Assembly (NCBI RefSeq): GCF_029212375.1
Contig: NZ_JARGNU010000021.1
Location: 23,241 to 55,842 of the forward strand
Direction: 5' to 3'
From: Zhongshania sp.
GTDB lineage: Bacteria > Pseudomonadota > Gammaproteobacteria > Pseudomonadales > Spongiibacteraceae
Length of the DNA: 32,602 nucleotides
Positions 8,316-16,474 of the stretch are shown here, piece by piece. Position numbers and translations under genes: made by a program. The notes beneath the pieces were generated by a model, which saw only the letters and a list, made by a program, of their open reading frames with translations, did not search any database and was not told the DNA's origin. Positions within the stretch are counted from its first letter, which is position 1, and each line of letters opens with the position of its first letter.

Positions 8316-8993
8316 TTACCACAAATAGAAGAACGCAAAGATAAAGACCCAAACCAGATCGACAAAATGCCAATATAGACCCGTTATCTCAACAATTTGA
8401 AACCCCTTCTCATCGTAGTGCCCTCTGAGTACTTTAATGGCGACTACCGTTAAATAGATCACCCCAATACTCACGTGCATGCCGTGAAAGCCGGTAATCA
8501 TAAAGAAGGCCGAACCAAACTGAGCCGCGCCCATGGGGTTGGCCCAGGGCCTGACGCCTTCGTCTAGAATCAGCTTACTCCACTCAAAGGCCTGCATGCC
8601 CACAAAGCTGGCACCAAGAATGGCAGTGGCAATCATTAACTTAAAAGTCGCGGCCTTATTGCGCTGGTAGGCGCAGTTCACTGCCATGGCCATGGTGCCG
8701 CTGCTGGTAATTAGAATAAAAGTCATTATCGCGATGAGTAACAATGGAATATCAGCACCGCCAACGTGCAGGGCAAACACCTCACTGGTCAGCGGCCAGC
8801 TGTCGGTCGCCGACATTCGCACATTCATATAGCCAATGAGAAAAACACTGAATATAAAAGTGTCGCTGAGCAGAAATATCCACATCATCAGTTTGCCCCA
8901 AGAAAGCTTAAACACTTCCCTGTCGGCGCCCCAATCAGTGACTAAACTCTGCCAGTAACTGCTTTTGGTATTTACTGCGGGAGTACTTGCCAT
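8316..8993 (-). CDS. coxC: Cytochrome c oxidase subunit III
   Basis: This 225-residue polytopic protein of the haem-copper oxidase subunit III family has five or six membrane helices. Family landmarks include FFMITGFHGMHVSIGV near residue 162 and the C-terminal GLYWHFVDLVWVFIF near residue 205. Subunit III contains no metal and stabilises the proton-uptake side of subunit I. It lacks the two N-terminal helices of long subunit III forms, as is common in short bacterial versions. It lies 4 nt downstream of a second subunit III-like gene, so the operon encodes two paralogues of this subunit. Of the two, this copy is the more canonical. Confidence 0.92.
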   Translation of the reverse strand: MASTPAVNTKSSYWQSLVTDWGADREVFKLSWGKLMMWIFLLSDTFIFSVFLIGYMNVRMSATDSWPLTSEVFALHVGGADIPLLLIAIMTFILITSSGTMAMAVNCAYQRNKAATFKLMIATAILGASFVGMQAFEWSKLILDEGVRPWANPMGAAQFGSAFFMITGFHGMHVSIGVIYLTVVAIKVLRGHYDEKGFQIVEITGLYWHFVDLVWVFIFAFFYLW

Positions 8994-8997
8994 AATG

Positions 8998-9678
8998 TCA
9001 TCCCAGGCCGCAGGCTGCGGCTATCAGTGCATAGGTTTCTGGTGTGCGGGTTAACATAAAAAATAACACCAGCCACAGGCCGAGTAAGTAATGCCAGTAC
9101 AAGGCGCAAGCCTCTATTGCCGCATGCCGGTTTTGTAGGTCGCCGTCCCGCCGCAAACTGTTCACAACCCGCCCCAGCGCAACGAGGCCGCCAAGAAGAT
9201 GCAAGGCGTGCAAGCCGGTTAAAATGTAAAAATAACTATTGGCAGGGTTAGCGGCTACGCCGTAACCCATAGCCTGTAAAAACTGCCACACCGAAATTTG
9301 CAGAATGATAAATAGCATCGCCAACAAAGCGCCCGCCGCCAGCGAACACAGTAAGCGTAGACTTTGGTCGCGACGCAGCGCATACACTGCATTCTGCATA
9401 GCCACACTCGCCAGCACTAGCACCCCAGAATTAATCCACAGCCGCCAAGAGTGAGTGAAGGGCTGCCAGGGTTCCCCCGCCAGGGCCAGAAAATCATCGT
9501 ATTGAGATCGGCTAATGAAGGTGACAAAAAACAGCATAAAAAACACGCTGATAATACCCAGCAAAAACCGCAGCGAAATTTTAACCGCCGGTGTATAAGC
9601 AGTGCGCCCCCACTGGGCGGCCGTGCCCTGGGCTTCGGGAAGCCAAGGCTTTTCAGACAATATGCCAAACCAGCTCAT
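8998..9678 (-). CDS. Second subunit III-like protein of cytochrome c oxidase
   Basis: This 226-residue membrane protein with about five helices retains subunit III signatures in altered form: YFYILTGLHALHLLGGL near residue 148 and CALYWHYLLGLWLVLFF near residue 192. The latter stands where the canonical family has YWHFVDLVW. Its ATG overlaps the coxA stop by one base (TAATG), so it is translationally coupled to subunit I. Tandem subunit III-type genes occur in alternative oxidase operons such as the CoxMNOP type described in rhizobia, and I infer that arrangement here. Whether both copies enter the same complex cannot be read from sequence. Confidence 0.87.
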   Translation of the reverse strand: MSWFGILSEKPWLPEAQGTAAQWGRTAYTPAVKISLRFLLGIISVFFMLFFVTFISRSQYDDFLALAGEPWQPFTHSWRLWINSGVLVLASVAMQNAVYALRRDQSLRLLCSLAAGALLAMLFIILQISVWQFLQAMGYGVAANPANSYFYILTGLHALHLLGGLVALGRVVNSLRRDGDLQNRHAAIEACALYWHYLLGLWLVLFFMLTRTPETYALIAAACGLG

Positions 9679-11444
9679 TACTCGCCCTCCCCGCTACGCC
9701 GACCGCCGGCTTCGTATTCCACATCCTCTTCTGCCACGTGCTGGGGAATAAAATCTTGCTTGGCCCCAGGCACACTGTAGTCGTAGGCCCAGCGGTGCAC
9801 CGTGGGCAATGCGTCACCCCAGTTGCCGTGTACCGGCGGCACATCTGGGGTATGCCATTCCAAGGAAGCAACGCCCCAAGGGTTGCGCACCGAGCGTGGC
9901 CCAGAGCGCAAGGTCCAAATCACATTCGCAACAAACACCAGTTGAAATAGAGCAACAATAATCGCCGCAATCGTAATATCTTCATTTAAAACATGGGCCG
10001 ACTCTGGAATAAACGAGGTGTCGCCCAGCGCGTAGTAGCGCCGCGGCACCCCGAGAAAACCCAAGTAATGCATAGGCAAATAAATAGCGTAGGTACCCAA
10101 AAAGGTGCCCCAGAAATGCAGCTTGCCAAGGCCGGTATGCAGTTGCTTGCCGCTAACGAGCGGGAACCAATGATACAAAGCGGCAAACAAGACCATGATG
10201 GGCGACACCCCCATCACCATATGGAAGTGGGCCACCACGAAGAAGGTGTCTGACAGGGGTAAATCCACCACCACATTCCCCAAAAACAGGCCACTTAAGC
10301 CGCCGTGGGTGAAGGTGAAAATAAAACCAATGGCAAACAGCATCGGCACCGTCAGATGAATATTGCCTTTCCACAGGGTGAGCACCCAGTTATACACTTT
10401 GATCGCGGTAGGCACCGCAATAATTAAGGTGGTGGTGGCAAAGAAAAAGCCAAAATAGGGATTCATACCACTTACATACATATGGTGCGCCCACACAATA
10501 AAGCTGAGGCCGCCAATGATCACAATTGCCCACACCATCATGCGGTAGCCGAAAATATTTTTGCGGGCGTGCACACTCAGTACATCACTCACCATGCCAA
10601 AAGCAGGCAAGGCCACGATATACACCTCTGGGTGACCAAAAAACCAAAACAAATGCTGAAAGAGGATTGGGCTGCCACCCTCGTGGTTAAGCGGCTCGCC
10701 CAAAGAAACGATGGCGGGCATAAAAAAACTCGTACCCAAAGTGGCGTCGAACAACATCATAATGGCGCTAACTAATAGCGCTGGAAACGCCAGCAAGCCG
10801 AGAATAGTCGCGGTAAGAATGCCCCAGATCGTTAAGGGCATACGCATCAGTGTCATACCGCGAGTACGAGCCTGAAAAATCGTCGTTACGTAATTCAAAC
10901 CGCCCATCGTGAAGGCCACAATAAATATCGCCAACGACAGCAGCATAAGCACAATACCGCTGCCAGCACCTGGCGTGCCGGCCAAAATAGATTGCGGCGG
11001 ATACAGGGTCCAACCTGCCCCCGTCGGCCCACCTGTCACAAAAAAGCTACTCATTAACACGATGACAGATACCAGATAAAACCAGTAACTGAGCATATTC
11101 AAATAGGGAAACACCATGTCGCGGGTGCCGACCATCAGCGGAATCAGGTAATTTCCAAATCCGCCGAGCAGTAAAGCGGTAAGCAGGTAAATCACCATAA
11201 TCATGCCGTGCATGGTGACAAACTGGAGATAGGCATCTGGCGTTATAAAATTAAACTGGCCGGGAAAGCCCAACTGCAAGCGCATAAGTACCGACAGTAG
11301 CAAGGCGATCAAACCGACAAATATCGCGGTAACCGAATACTGAATGGCAATTACCTTATGGTCTTGGCTCCAAATATACTTGCCAATAAATGTCTTGGGA
11401 TGATGTAAATGGGCTGTCTGATCAGCAATCGCAATATGTGTCAT
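9678..11444 (-). CDS. coxA: Cytochrome c oxidase subunit I (A1-type haem-copper oxidase)
   Basis: This is the catalytic subunit, reducing O2 to water and pumping protons across the inner membrane. It has 588 residues and about twelve helices. Visible residues include the low-spin haem His in VTMHGMIMVIY, the cross-linked His-Tyr motif in FFGHPEVYI, the CuB pair in WAHHMYVSG, and the distal haem ligands in VVAHFHMVMG. The D-channel Asp is in GTRDMVFPYLN, the Glu in HPEVYI, and the K-channel Lys in PTAIKVYNW. Together these mark the A1 (mitochondrial-like) class. It overlaps coxB by 4 nt and the following gene by one. The haem type (a or other) cannot be decided from sequence alone, and no haem A synthase gene is in the window. 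Confidence 0.97.
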   Translation of the reverse strand: MTHIAIADQTAHLHHPKTFIGKYIWSQDHKVIAIQYSVTAIFVGLIALLLSVLMRLQLGFPGQFNFITPDAYLQFVTMHGMIMVIYLLTALLLGGFGNYLIPLMVGTRDMVFPYLNMLSYWFYLVSVIVLMSSFFVTGGPTGAGWTLYPPQSILAGTPGAGSGIVLMLLSLAIFIVAFTMGGLNYVTTIFQARTRGMTLMRMPLTIWGILTATILGLLAFPALLVSAIMMLFDATLGTSFFMPAIVSLGEPLNHEGGSPILFQHLFWFFGHPEVYIVALPAFGMVSDVLSVHARKNIFGYRMMVWAIVIIGGLSFIVWAHHMYVSGMNPYFGFFFATTTLIIAVPTAIKVYNWVLTLWKGNIHLTVPMLFAIGFIFTFTHGGLSGLFLGNVVVDLPLSDTFFVVAHFHMVMGVSPIMVLFAALYHWFPLVSGKQLHTGLGKLHFWGTFLGTYAIYLPMHYLGFLGVPRRYYALGDTSFIPESAHVLNEDITIAAIIVALFQLVFVANVIWTLRSGPRSVRNPWGVASLEWHTPDVPPVHGNWGDALPTVHRWAYDYSVPGAKQDFIPQHVAEEDVEYEAGGRRSGEGE

Positions 11445-12859
11445 GGTTGTTGCGTCCCCTCAACAATTTGTGCCTCGGCAAGCGGTGTTTGGTAATGCCC
11501 AGGCACCGGCAAGCTGGCGATGTAAGCGATTAAATCTTGCAGGCGCTCGGGATTTTGAATGGTGCGAGTCATTAAGCGCATCTGCGAGCCATACTGATCT
11601 TGTGGGTGTTTGCCCCGCCAGCCCATGCTGAAATATTTGAGTTGTTTGTGTAAATACCAGTCGGCTTGCCCAGCTAACTGCGGCGCCTGTAAAGCGCGAG
11701 TACCTTGACCATTGGCGCCGTGACAAACCACGCAGGCCTGAAACACCTGCGCGCCACGTTCGGCATCGCCAGCCAAGGTCGGCGGCGCGGCAATTGCAGG
11801 TAGACTTTCGATGTAAGCTAAAAGATTGCGGAGATCACGGGGTTCAGCCACCGATCTCGCCATCGCCGCCATTTGTTGGCCACCGCCGTCTGCGGGGTGA
11901 GCGCCCCGTATTCCTTCGCGGTAATAACGCAACTGGCGCTCCATATACCACGATTCTAAACCACTTAAATTGGGTGCTTGCATGGCCGCTAAACCGCCAC
12001 CATCCGCGCCGTGACACGCCGAGCAGGTGGCGTATAAATTTTTGCCCGCCACTAAATCAATATCGTAATTGCGCTGGGTTTGGGCAAAGCTCGGCTGACG
12101 GCTTAACCACTGCTCATAAGCGGTCTCATCCTCAATAATCACCTGCGCGCGCATGGTGAAGTGGGCTACCCCACAAAGCTCTTCACAGAGAATATCGAAG
12201 CTCCCCGTGCGACTGGGTTCAAACCACTGATAGGTTACGGTACCAGGCACCAAATCCATTTTGATGCGAAATTGGGGCACCGCAAAATTGTGTAATACAT
12301 CGTTAGACCGCAACAGCAGCTTTACGGGCTTGCCCACCGGCAAATGCAATTGGTGGCTGTTTACGATTAGATCATCTTGGCTATTGGGGTCTTCAGGATC
12401 AATTCCATAGGGGTTTTGCGCGGTTACAAAACGTGCGTCTGCCCCGCCCAACTCACCATCAGGGCCTGGGAAGCGAAACGTCCACTGCCACTGCTGGCCA
12501 ATCGCCTCTACATTGGTGGCCTCACTCGGCACATTCACCACTTTGGCCCACGCAATTAACCCAGGAGTGAGCATGGCGATAACGCCGATGGCGGTGAGTA
12601 TCGTTAACCAACTCTCTAGTTTTTTACTTTCTGGCTCGTAATGTGCTTTGTGCTTACCGGTATGCTTATAGCGCCATACAACCCACGCCAAAAAACAGTT
12701 AACCGCAATAAAAACGAGGCCGGTAATCCAAAAGGAAATTTCAATGGTAGTGTCGATGGCGCCCCAATTCGAGGCTATGGGAGTCAGCCACCATGGGCTA
12801 TAGAGATGGAATACAACGGTGATAACCACCAGAGCTAAAATAACTAGAGCTATTACCAT
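11441..12859 (-). CDS. coxB: Cytochrome c oxidase subunit II fused to two cytochrome c domains
   Basis: Subunit II accepts electrons at its dinuclear CuA centre. The 472-residue product has two N-terminal transmembrane helices, then the CuA cupredoxin domain with ligands in DVLHNFAVP (His), CEELCGVAHFTM (two Cys, bridging Glu, His, Met). Two class I cytochrome c domains follow, with haem sites CSACH near residue 281 and CVVCH near residue 380. Each is followed by a candidate axial-Met segment (GQQMAAMAR, GSQMRLMTR). The two c domains resemble each other closely, pointing to internal duplication. The start at 12859 was chosen because AAGGGAT lies just upstream; a start at 12901 would prepend 14 residues. 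It is the first gene of the oxidase operon and overlaps coxA by 4 nt. Confidence 0.95.
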   Translation of the reverse strand: MVIALVILALVVITVVFHLYSPWWLTPIASNWGAIDTTIEISFWITGLVFIAVNCFLAWVVWRYKHTGKHKAHYEPESKKLESWLTILTAIGVIAMLTPGLIAWAKVVNVPSEATNVEAIGQQWQWTFRFPGPDGELGGADARFVTAQNPYGIDPEDPNSQDDLIVNSHQLHLPVGKPVKLLLRSNDVLHNFAVPQFRIKMDLVPGTVTYQWFEPSRTGSFDILCEELCGVAHFTMRAQVIIEDETAYEQWLSRQPSFAQTQRNYDIDLVAGKNLYATCSACHGADGGGLAAMQAPNLSGLESWYMERQLRYYREGIRGAHPADGGGQQMAAMARSVAEPRDLRNLLAYIESLPAIAAPPTLAGDAERGAQVFQACVVCHGANGQGTRALQAPQLAGQADWYLHKQLKYFSMGWRGKHPQDQYGSQMRLMTRTIQNPERLQDLIAYIASLPVPGHYQTPLAEAQIVEGTQQP

Positions 12860-13588
12860 GACGCATCCCTTATCGAGTTCATCAGGTATCAGTAAAACCA
12901 TGGCATTGCAGCCAGACTGCGTTTACCGCATCCCATTTCACCAAAGCAGCAGTCTCAGCACGACTACTTTATTTTTATATATGCAAACTCGCTGCTCTGG
13001 TAAAACGACAGGTAATATAATTACTCTACACAGGGGATAAGCAGCTTTGCCGCGCCCCGTCCTGCCCCACAAACATTTGATCAGCAACGATTTATCGCAC
13101 TGTAAGCATAGCGCTAAGTTTTTGATTTGCCACCGCACTAACACTGCTTTTATTTTTAATATAAATATACACACCAAATTATCTCACCATTCTGGCGAGG
13201 GCAAATCGCTAACTAAACTAAAGCAATTTCGGGTGTTTTAAAATTGAGAAAATACGACAAATATTATGATAGAGGTGAAATGTTAATTTCCAAGAAGTAT
13301 AAAAAAACCCACAAAATCAAAAAATAAACAATAAAAACAGAAGGTTAACATGAGCAGCAATACAGAGACACCTGCACTGAAAGGGTAAGATAAATAAGTA
13401 TTCGCTACTACAAAAATTATTTTAAGGTTAAATCGGTATAAACACAGCGACGTCTAGAGGGTGTTAGCCTCCGAACACTGGGGAAATCAGCGTTTATTTT
13501 TAAGCGAAGTTTGCCAAGGGAATAAACTATTAAGGGGCTAGGCCATAGCACGCGTCTAAATTATGTCGCGCAATAGCCCAATCATTAT
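12860..13588. other. Intergenic region, largely featureless
   Basis: About 730 nt separate the coxB start from the stop of the GGDEF-EAL gene. The right half is AT-rich. I see no convincing gene beyond the 12-codon ORF at 13350-13388, and no hairpin with a T-tract. The coxB promoter must lie in the left part, but no clear -35/-10 pair stands out. Confidence 0.5.
13350..13388 (+). CDS. Possible 12-residue peptide ORF or truncated gene start
   Basis: ATG at 13350 is preceded by AGAAGG at normal spacing and opens MSSNTETPALKG before TAA. It lies isolated in an AT-rich gap with no plus-strand gene behind it. It could be the relic of a gene start, a small peptide, or chance. The composition resembles an ordinary protein N-terminus, but nothing else supports it. 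Confidence 0.2.
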   Translation: MSSNTETPALKG

Positions 13589-15235
13589 TCAAGCGGGATC
13601 GGCTAAATCCTGTAAAGCTTGGGGTCGCCCATGCAAATGACCCTGGGCGTAGTCAACCCCTAGACTTTTCAGCTGATCCATAATCTCTTGCCGTTCAACA
13701 AATTCGGCAATGGTCTTTTTACCCAGCACATGGCTAATATCATTAATTGAGCGCACCATCGCTTTATGCACGGGGTTTTTATCCATATCGTGAACAAAAA
13801 GACCGTCAATTTTAACGTAATCTACAGGTAACTCCTGAAGGTAGCCAAAAGATGACATGCCCGTGCCAAAATCATCTAAAGCAAATTTCCCGCCCAACTC
13901 ATGAACCTGATGTATAAAGCGGGTAACCACCGAAAAATTTGTTATGGCAACAGTTTCGGTAATTTCAAAACAAATAATTTTAGGGTTAACATTGCTGCGC
14001 CGTAAATAACGGTAAACAAACTCAAGAAAAGATTCTTGGCAAAGCGATTGCCCAGAAATATTAATGGAGTACATCACGTCGCGATCATTCAATTCGGGAT
14101 TACGCTGCAAATAATTAAAGAAACTTTTAATCACCCAGCGATCTATTTGCGGCATTAAACCAAAACGCTCAGCTGCCGGCATAAATTGCCCAGGACTTAA
14201 AATATCGCCGTTATACCGCATTCTAACCAGCAGTTCATTATAGAGGGCGGTATTGTTATCCTCATCGACTAGCGGCAGAATCCGCTCAGTGACCAAGCAA
14301 AAATCATCCGCGGCAAGGGCCTTATTAATACGGTGCACCCAGTCCATATCGTCGTGTAGGCGACTGAGTTTTTTGTCTCGTGTGTCATACACATGAACCC
14401 GGCCACGGCCGTCTTCTTTAGCCGAGTACATGGCAACATCCGCTTGGCTCATGACACTAGCACGATCTTGACTGTATTCATCAATCAAAACCACACCAAT
14501 ACTAATGGATACTCGGTGAGCGATACCGCTCCACATAAACGTCAAGCGTTTAACCGCTTTAACCAATCGAGTCGCAACTGAGCGCGCCTCAAAGGTGTCG
14601 ACATTACTCAGCAATATTCCAAACTCATCGCCGCCAAGACGACACAAAATGTCGCCAATGAACAATTCCGTGCGCAAACAATCGGCTATCGTCTTAATTA
14701 AATTATCGCCCGACACATGACCACTGGTATCATTAATTAACTTAAACTGGTCTATATCGATATAAAGTAGCGAATGGGTGCGCGAACTCGTTGCCGCGTC
14801 ATTGACTAAATTTTCTAAGCGACGCTCAAACTCACGCCGCCCCATTAATTCAGTTAAGGGGTCTAAATCACTCTCACCGTCGCGGTAGAGTATTTCTTGT
14901 GTCGCCGCAGAAATTGCAACGCTGTAGCCAACCGGCGCTTTTTCGTCATCGAATACTGACGACACTAATACTAGGTAAAGCGCTTCATTTCTAGACTGGA
15001 CATGGGACAAAAATGCCTTTGCATTACGTGCACTTTCCGCCAACTGATCACTTAGTAGCCGCCCGCTATCTACACAAATAAAAGGCAGTGCAACTGCAAA
15101 ACGCTTACCCAGCAAATCATCGAGAGGAATATTAGTTAACTGCTGAGTTGCCGCGTTAGCATAAGTAATCTCGCCCTCAAAATTGACACAAATTAGACTG
15201 TGCACAAAACTATCAAGGATCCACTCTGCACGCAT
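13589..15235 (-). CDS. PAS-GGDEF-EAL c-di-GMP turnover protein
   Basis: This 548-residue cytoplasmic protein has a PAS domain (about 6-110), a GGDEF domain (about 125-285) and an EAL domain (about 300-540). The diguanylate cyclase site is intact (GGDEF 201-205, metal Asp in YIDID 159-162), but the RxxD inhibitory site is lost: FIGD occupies 192-195, with Phe for Arg. The phosphodiesterase side keeps the expected residues: Glu334 in ELLVR (ELL in place of EAL), Asn392 in NISGQSL, Glu424 in EITE, Asp454-Asp455 in DDFGTG, Lys475 in KIDG, Glu511 and Glu514, and Gln531. Both activities are therefore possible; which dominates is unclear. It is the last gene of the signalling operon, 9 nt after the REC/kinase-like gene, and is probably its output. 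Confidence 0.95.
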   Translation of the reverse strand: MRAEWILDSFVHSLICVNFEGEITYANAATQQLTNIPLDDLLGKRFAVALPFICVDSGRLLSDQLAESARNAKAFLSHVQSRNEALYLVLVSSVFDDEKAPVGYSVAISAATQEILYRDGESDLDPLTELMGRREFERRLENLVNDAATSSRTHSLLYIDIDQFKLINDTSGHVSGDNLIKTIADCLRTELFIGDILCRLGGDEFGILLSNVDTFEARSVATRLVKAVKRLTFMWSGIAHRVSISIGVVLIDEYSQDRASVMSQADVAMYSAKEDGRGRVHVYDTRDKKLSRLHDDMDWVHRINKALAADDFCLVTERILPLVDEDNNTALYNELLVRMRYNGDILSPGQFMPAAERFGLMPQIDRWVIKSFFNYLQRNPELNDRDVMYSINISGQSLCQESFLEFVYRYLRRSNVNPKIICFEITETVAITNFSVVTRFIHQVHELGGKFALDDFGTGMSSFGYLQELPVDYVKIDGLFVHDMDKNPVHKAMVRSINDISHVLGKKTIAEFVERQEIMDQLKSLGVDYAQGHLHGRPQALQDLADPA

Positions 15236-15244
15236 AATTTTCGC

Positions 15245-16474
15245 CTATTCCGCTAATGGGATAGTAAAATAAAACGTCGTGCCTTTTCCCAACTCAGATT
15301 CCAACCAGATTTTACCACCATGCCAGCGAACTATTTTTTCGCAAATAGCCAAGCCAACGCCAGTTTCTTTTGCACCACCTTGACTGCTGTCGCGGTGAAA
15401 CAAATTAAATAAGCCGCTATGATGTTCCGGCGCAATACCAATACCAGTATCACTGATCGAAAACACCCAATTGCGCTCGTGAGTTGTGGCATTAATATAA
15501 ATTTCTGGGGGCGACTCAGTAGAAAAGGAAATAGCGTTACTGATTAAGTTTTGGAAAATTTGCACTAACTGGCGGCGACAGGCAAATACTGTCGGCAGTG
15601 TTTCACAGTGCAAATTCGCGTGGCTAGACTGGAATTCGCTATCTAAATTTAGTAATACGTCGCTAACTACCGAGTTGCAGTCGACCAATTCACGGCTTTC
15701 ATTAAAGCGGCCTACCGATGTTAGTGCGACTAGTTTATTTAAAGCCGATTGCATTGCATAGACATTGTCGCGAATTTCTAAAAATTCTTCTGCCAAGCCG
15801 GGTGCTTCAAGATCTTTACTACGCGCGCCAATCTTACGCATTGCACCAACCACTTCATTTAAGGGCATTTGCAAATCGCGGGCCGCCAAATGGGAAAGCT
15901 GTTCAATTTCGTTTACTAGGCCGATCAATTGATGGCGACTACGCGCCAGCGCAATTAAATCTCGATACGACGACAAGGCAGTGTAGATAACCGAAAATAA
16001 GCGATCTTGGGTTAGCTCTGTTTTTGCACGATAATCATTAATATCATAGACTTTTAAAACTCGGCGCTCTGGCGCCAAACCTGGTTGACCGGTACGCAAA
16101 ATAATACGCACAAAATGATTGCCTAGCTCTTGCCGAATAAACCGAGCCACCTCCAATCCCGCGTCGTCGGTCTCCATTACCACATCTAGAAGAATGATGG
16201 CGGTGTCCGGATTCTCTTGTATTACTTGCCTAGCCTGCTCACCTGAATAAGCACTAACAAATTCCAAATGGCGACCGCCAAAGCTAAAATCGTGTAACGC
16301 CAATCGCGTTACCACATGAATTTCTTCCTCATCATCAACGATTAACACCTTCCATGCATTTTTTGTTATCGTTGCCGAATCCTGTGTCAGCATAGTGGTT
16401 TGCTCGCTTGCGAGTATAAGCTCATCGTTGCCCGCCATTTTATCTGGTATTTTTTTACTATTTGCACTAAACAT
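15245..16474 (-). CDS. REC domain fused to a histidine-kinase-like module lacking the phosphoacceptor His
   Basis: This 409-residue protein has no membrane segment. The receiver domain (about 42-160) is complete: acidic pair in VDDEE, phosphoacceptor Asp97 in LLDVVM, Thr128 in LRTGQPG and Lys151 in DYRAKTEL. A helical segment like the dimerisation domain of two-component kinases follows, but the usual H-D-L-Q-x-P-L reads ARDLQMPL, with Arg199 where the phosphorylated His belongs. His195 lies one helical turn earlier. The ATPase domain looks functional (N-box QIFQNLISNA, DTGIGIAP, GVGLAICEKIV). It therefore probably receives phosphate at Asp97 and cannot autophosphorylate canonically; a regulatory or adaptor role is inferred. 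It overlaps the upstream REC-DUF3369 gene by 8 nt. Its REC is a close paralogue of that neighbour's. Confidence 0.9.
   Translation of the reverse strand: MFSANSKKIPDKMAGNDELILASEQTTMLTQDSATITKNAWKVLIVDDEEEIHVVTRLALHDFSFGGRHLEFVSAYSGEQARQVIQENPDTAIILLDVVMETDDAGLEVARFIRQELGNHFVRIILRTGQPGLAPERRVLKVYDINDYRAKTELTQDRLFSVIYTALSSYRDLIALARSRHQLIGLVNEIEQLSHLAARDLQMPLNEVVGAMRKIGARSKDLEAPGLAEEFLEIRDNVYAMQSALNKLVALTSVGRFNESRELVDCNSVVSDVLLNLDSEFQSSHANLHCETLPTVFACRRQLVQIFQNLISNAISFSTESPPEIYINATTHERNWVFSISDTGIGIAPEHHSGLFNLFHRDSSQGGAKETGVGLAICEKIVRWHGGKIWLESELGKGTTFYFTIPLAE

Noticed and set aside
9591-9950. Plus-strand frames opposite coxA and the second subunit III gene
   Set aside because: They are shadows of strongly supported oxidase genes, without initiation signals of their own.
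12938-13177. Minus-strand frame of 79 codons upstream of coxB
   Set aside because: The composition is not protein-like, there is no ribosome-binding site and no recognisable motif; it lies in the region expected to hold the coxB promoter.
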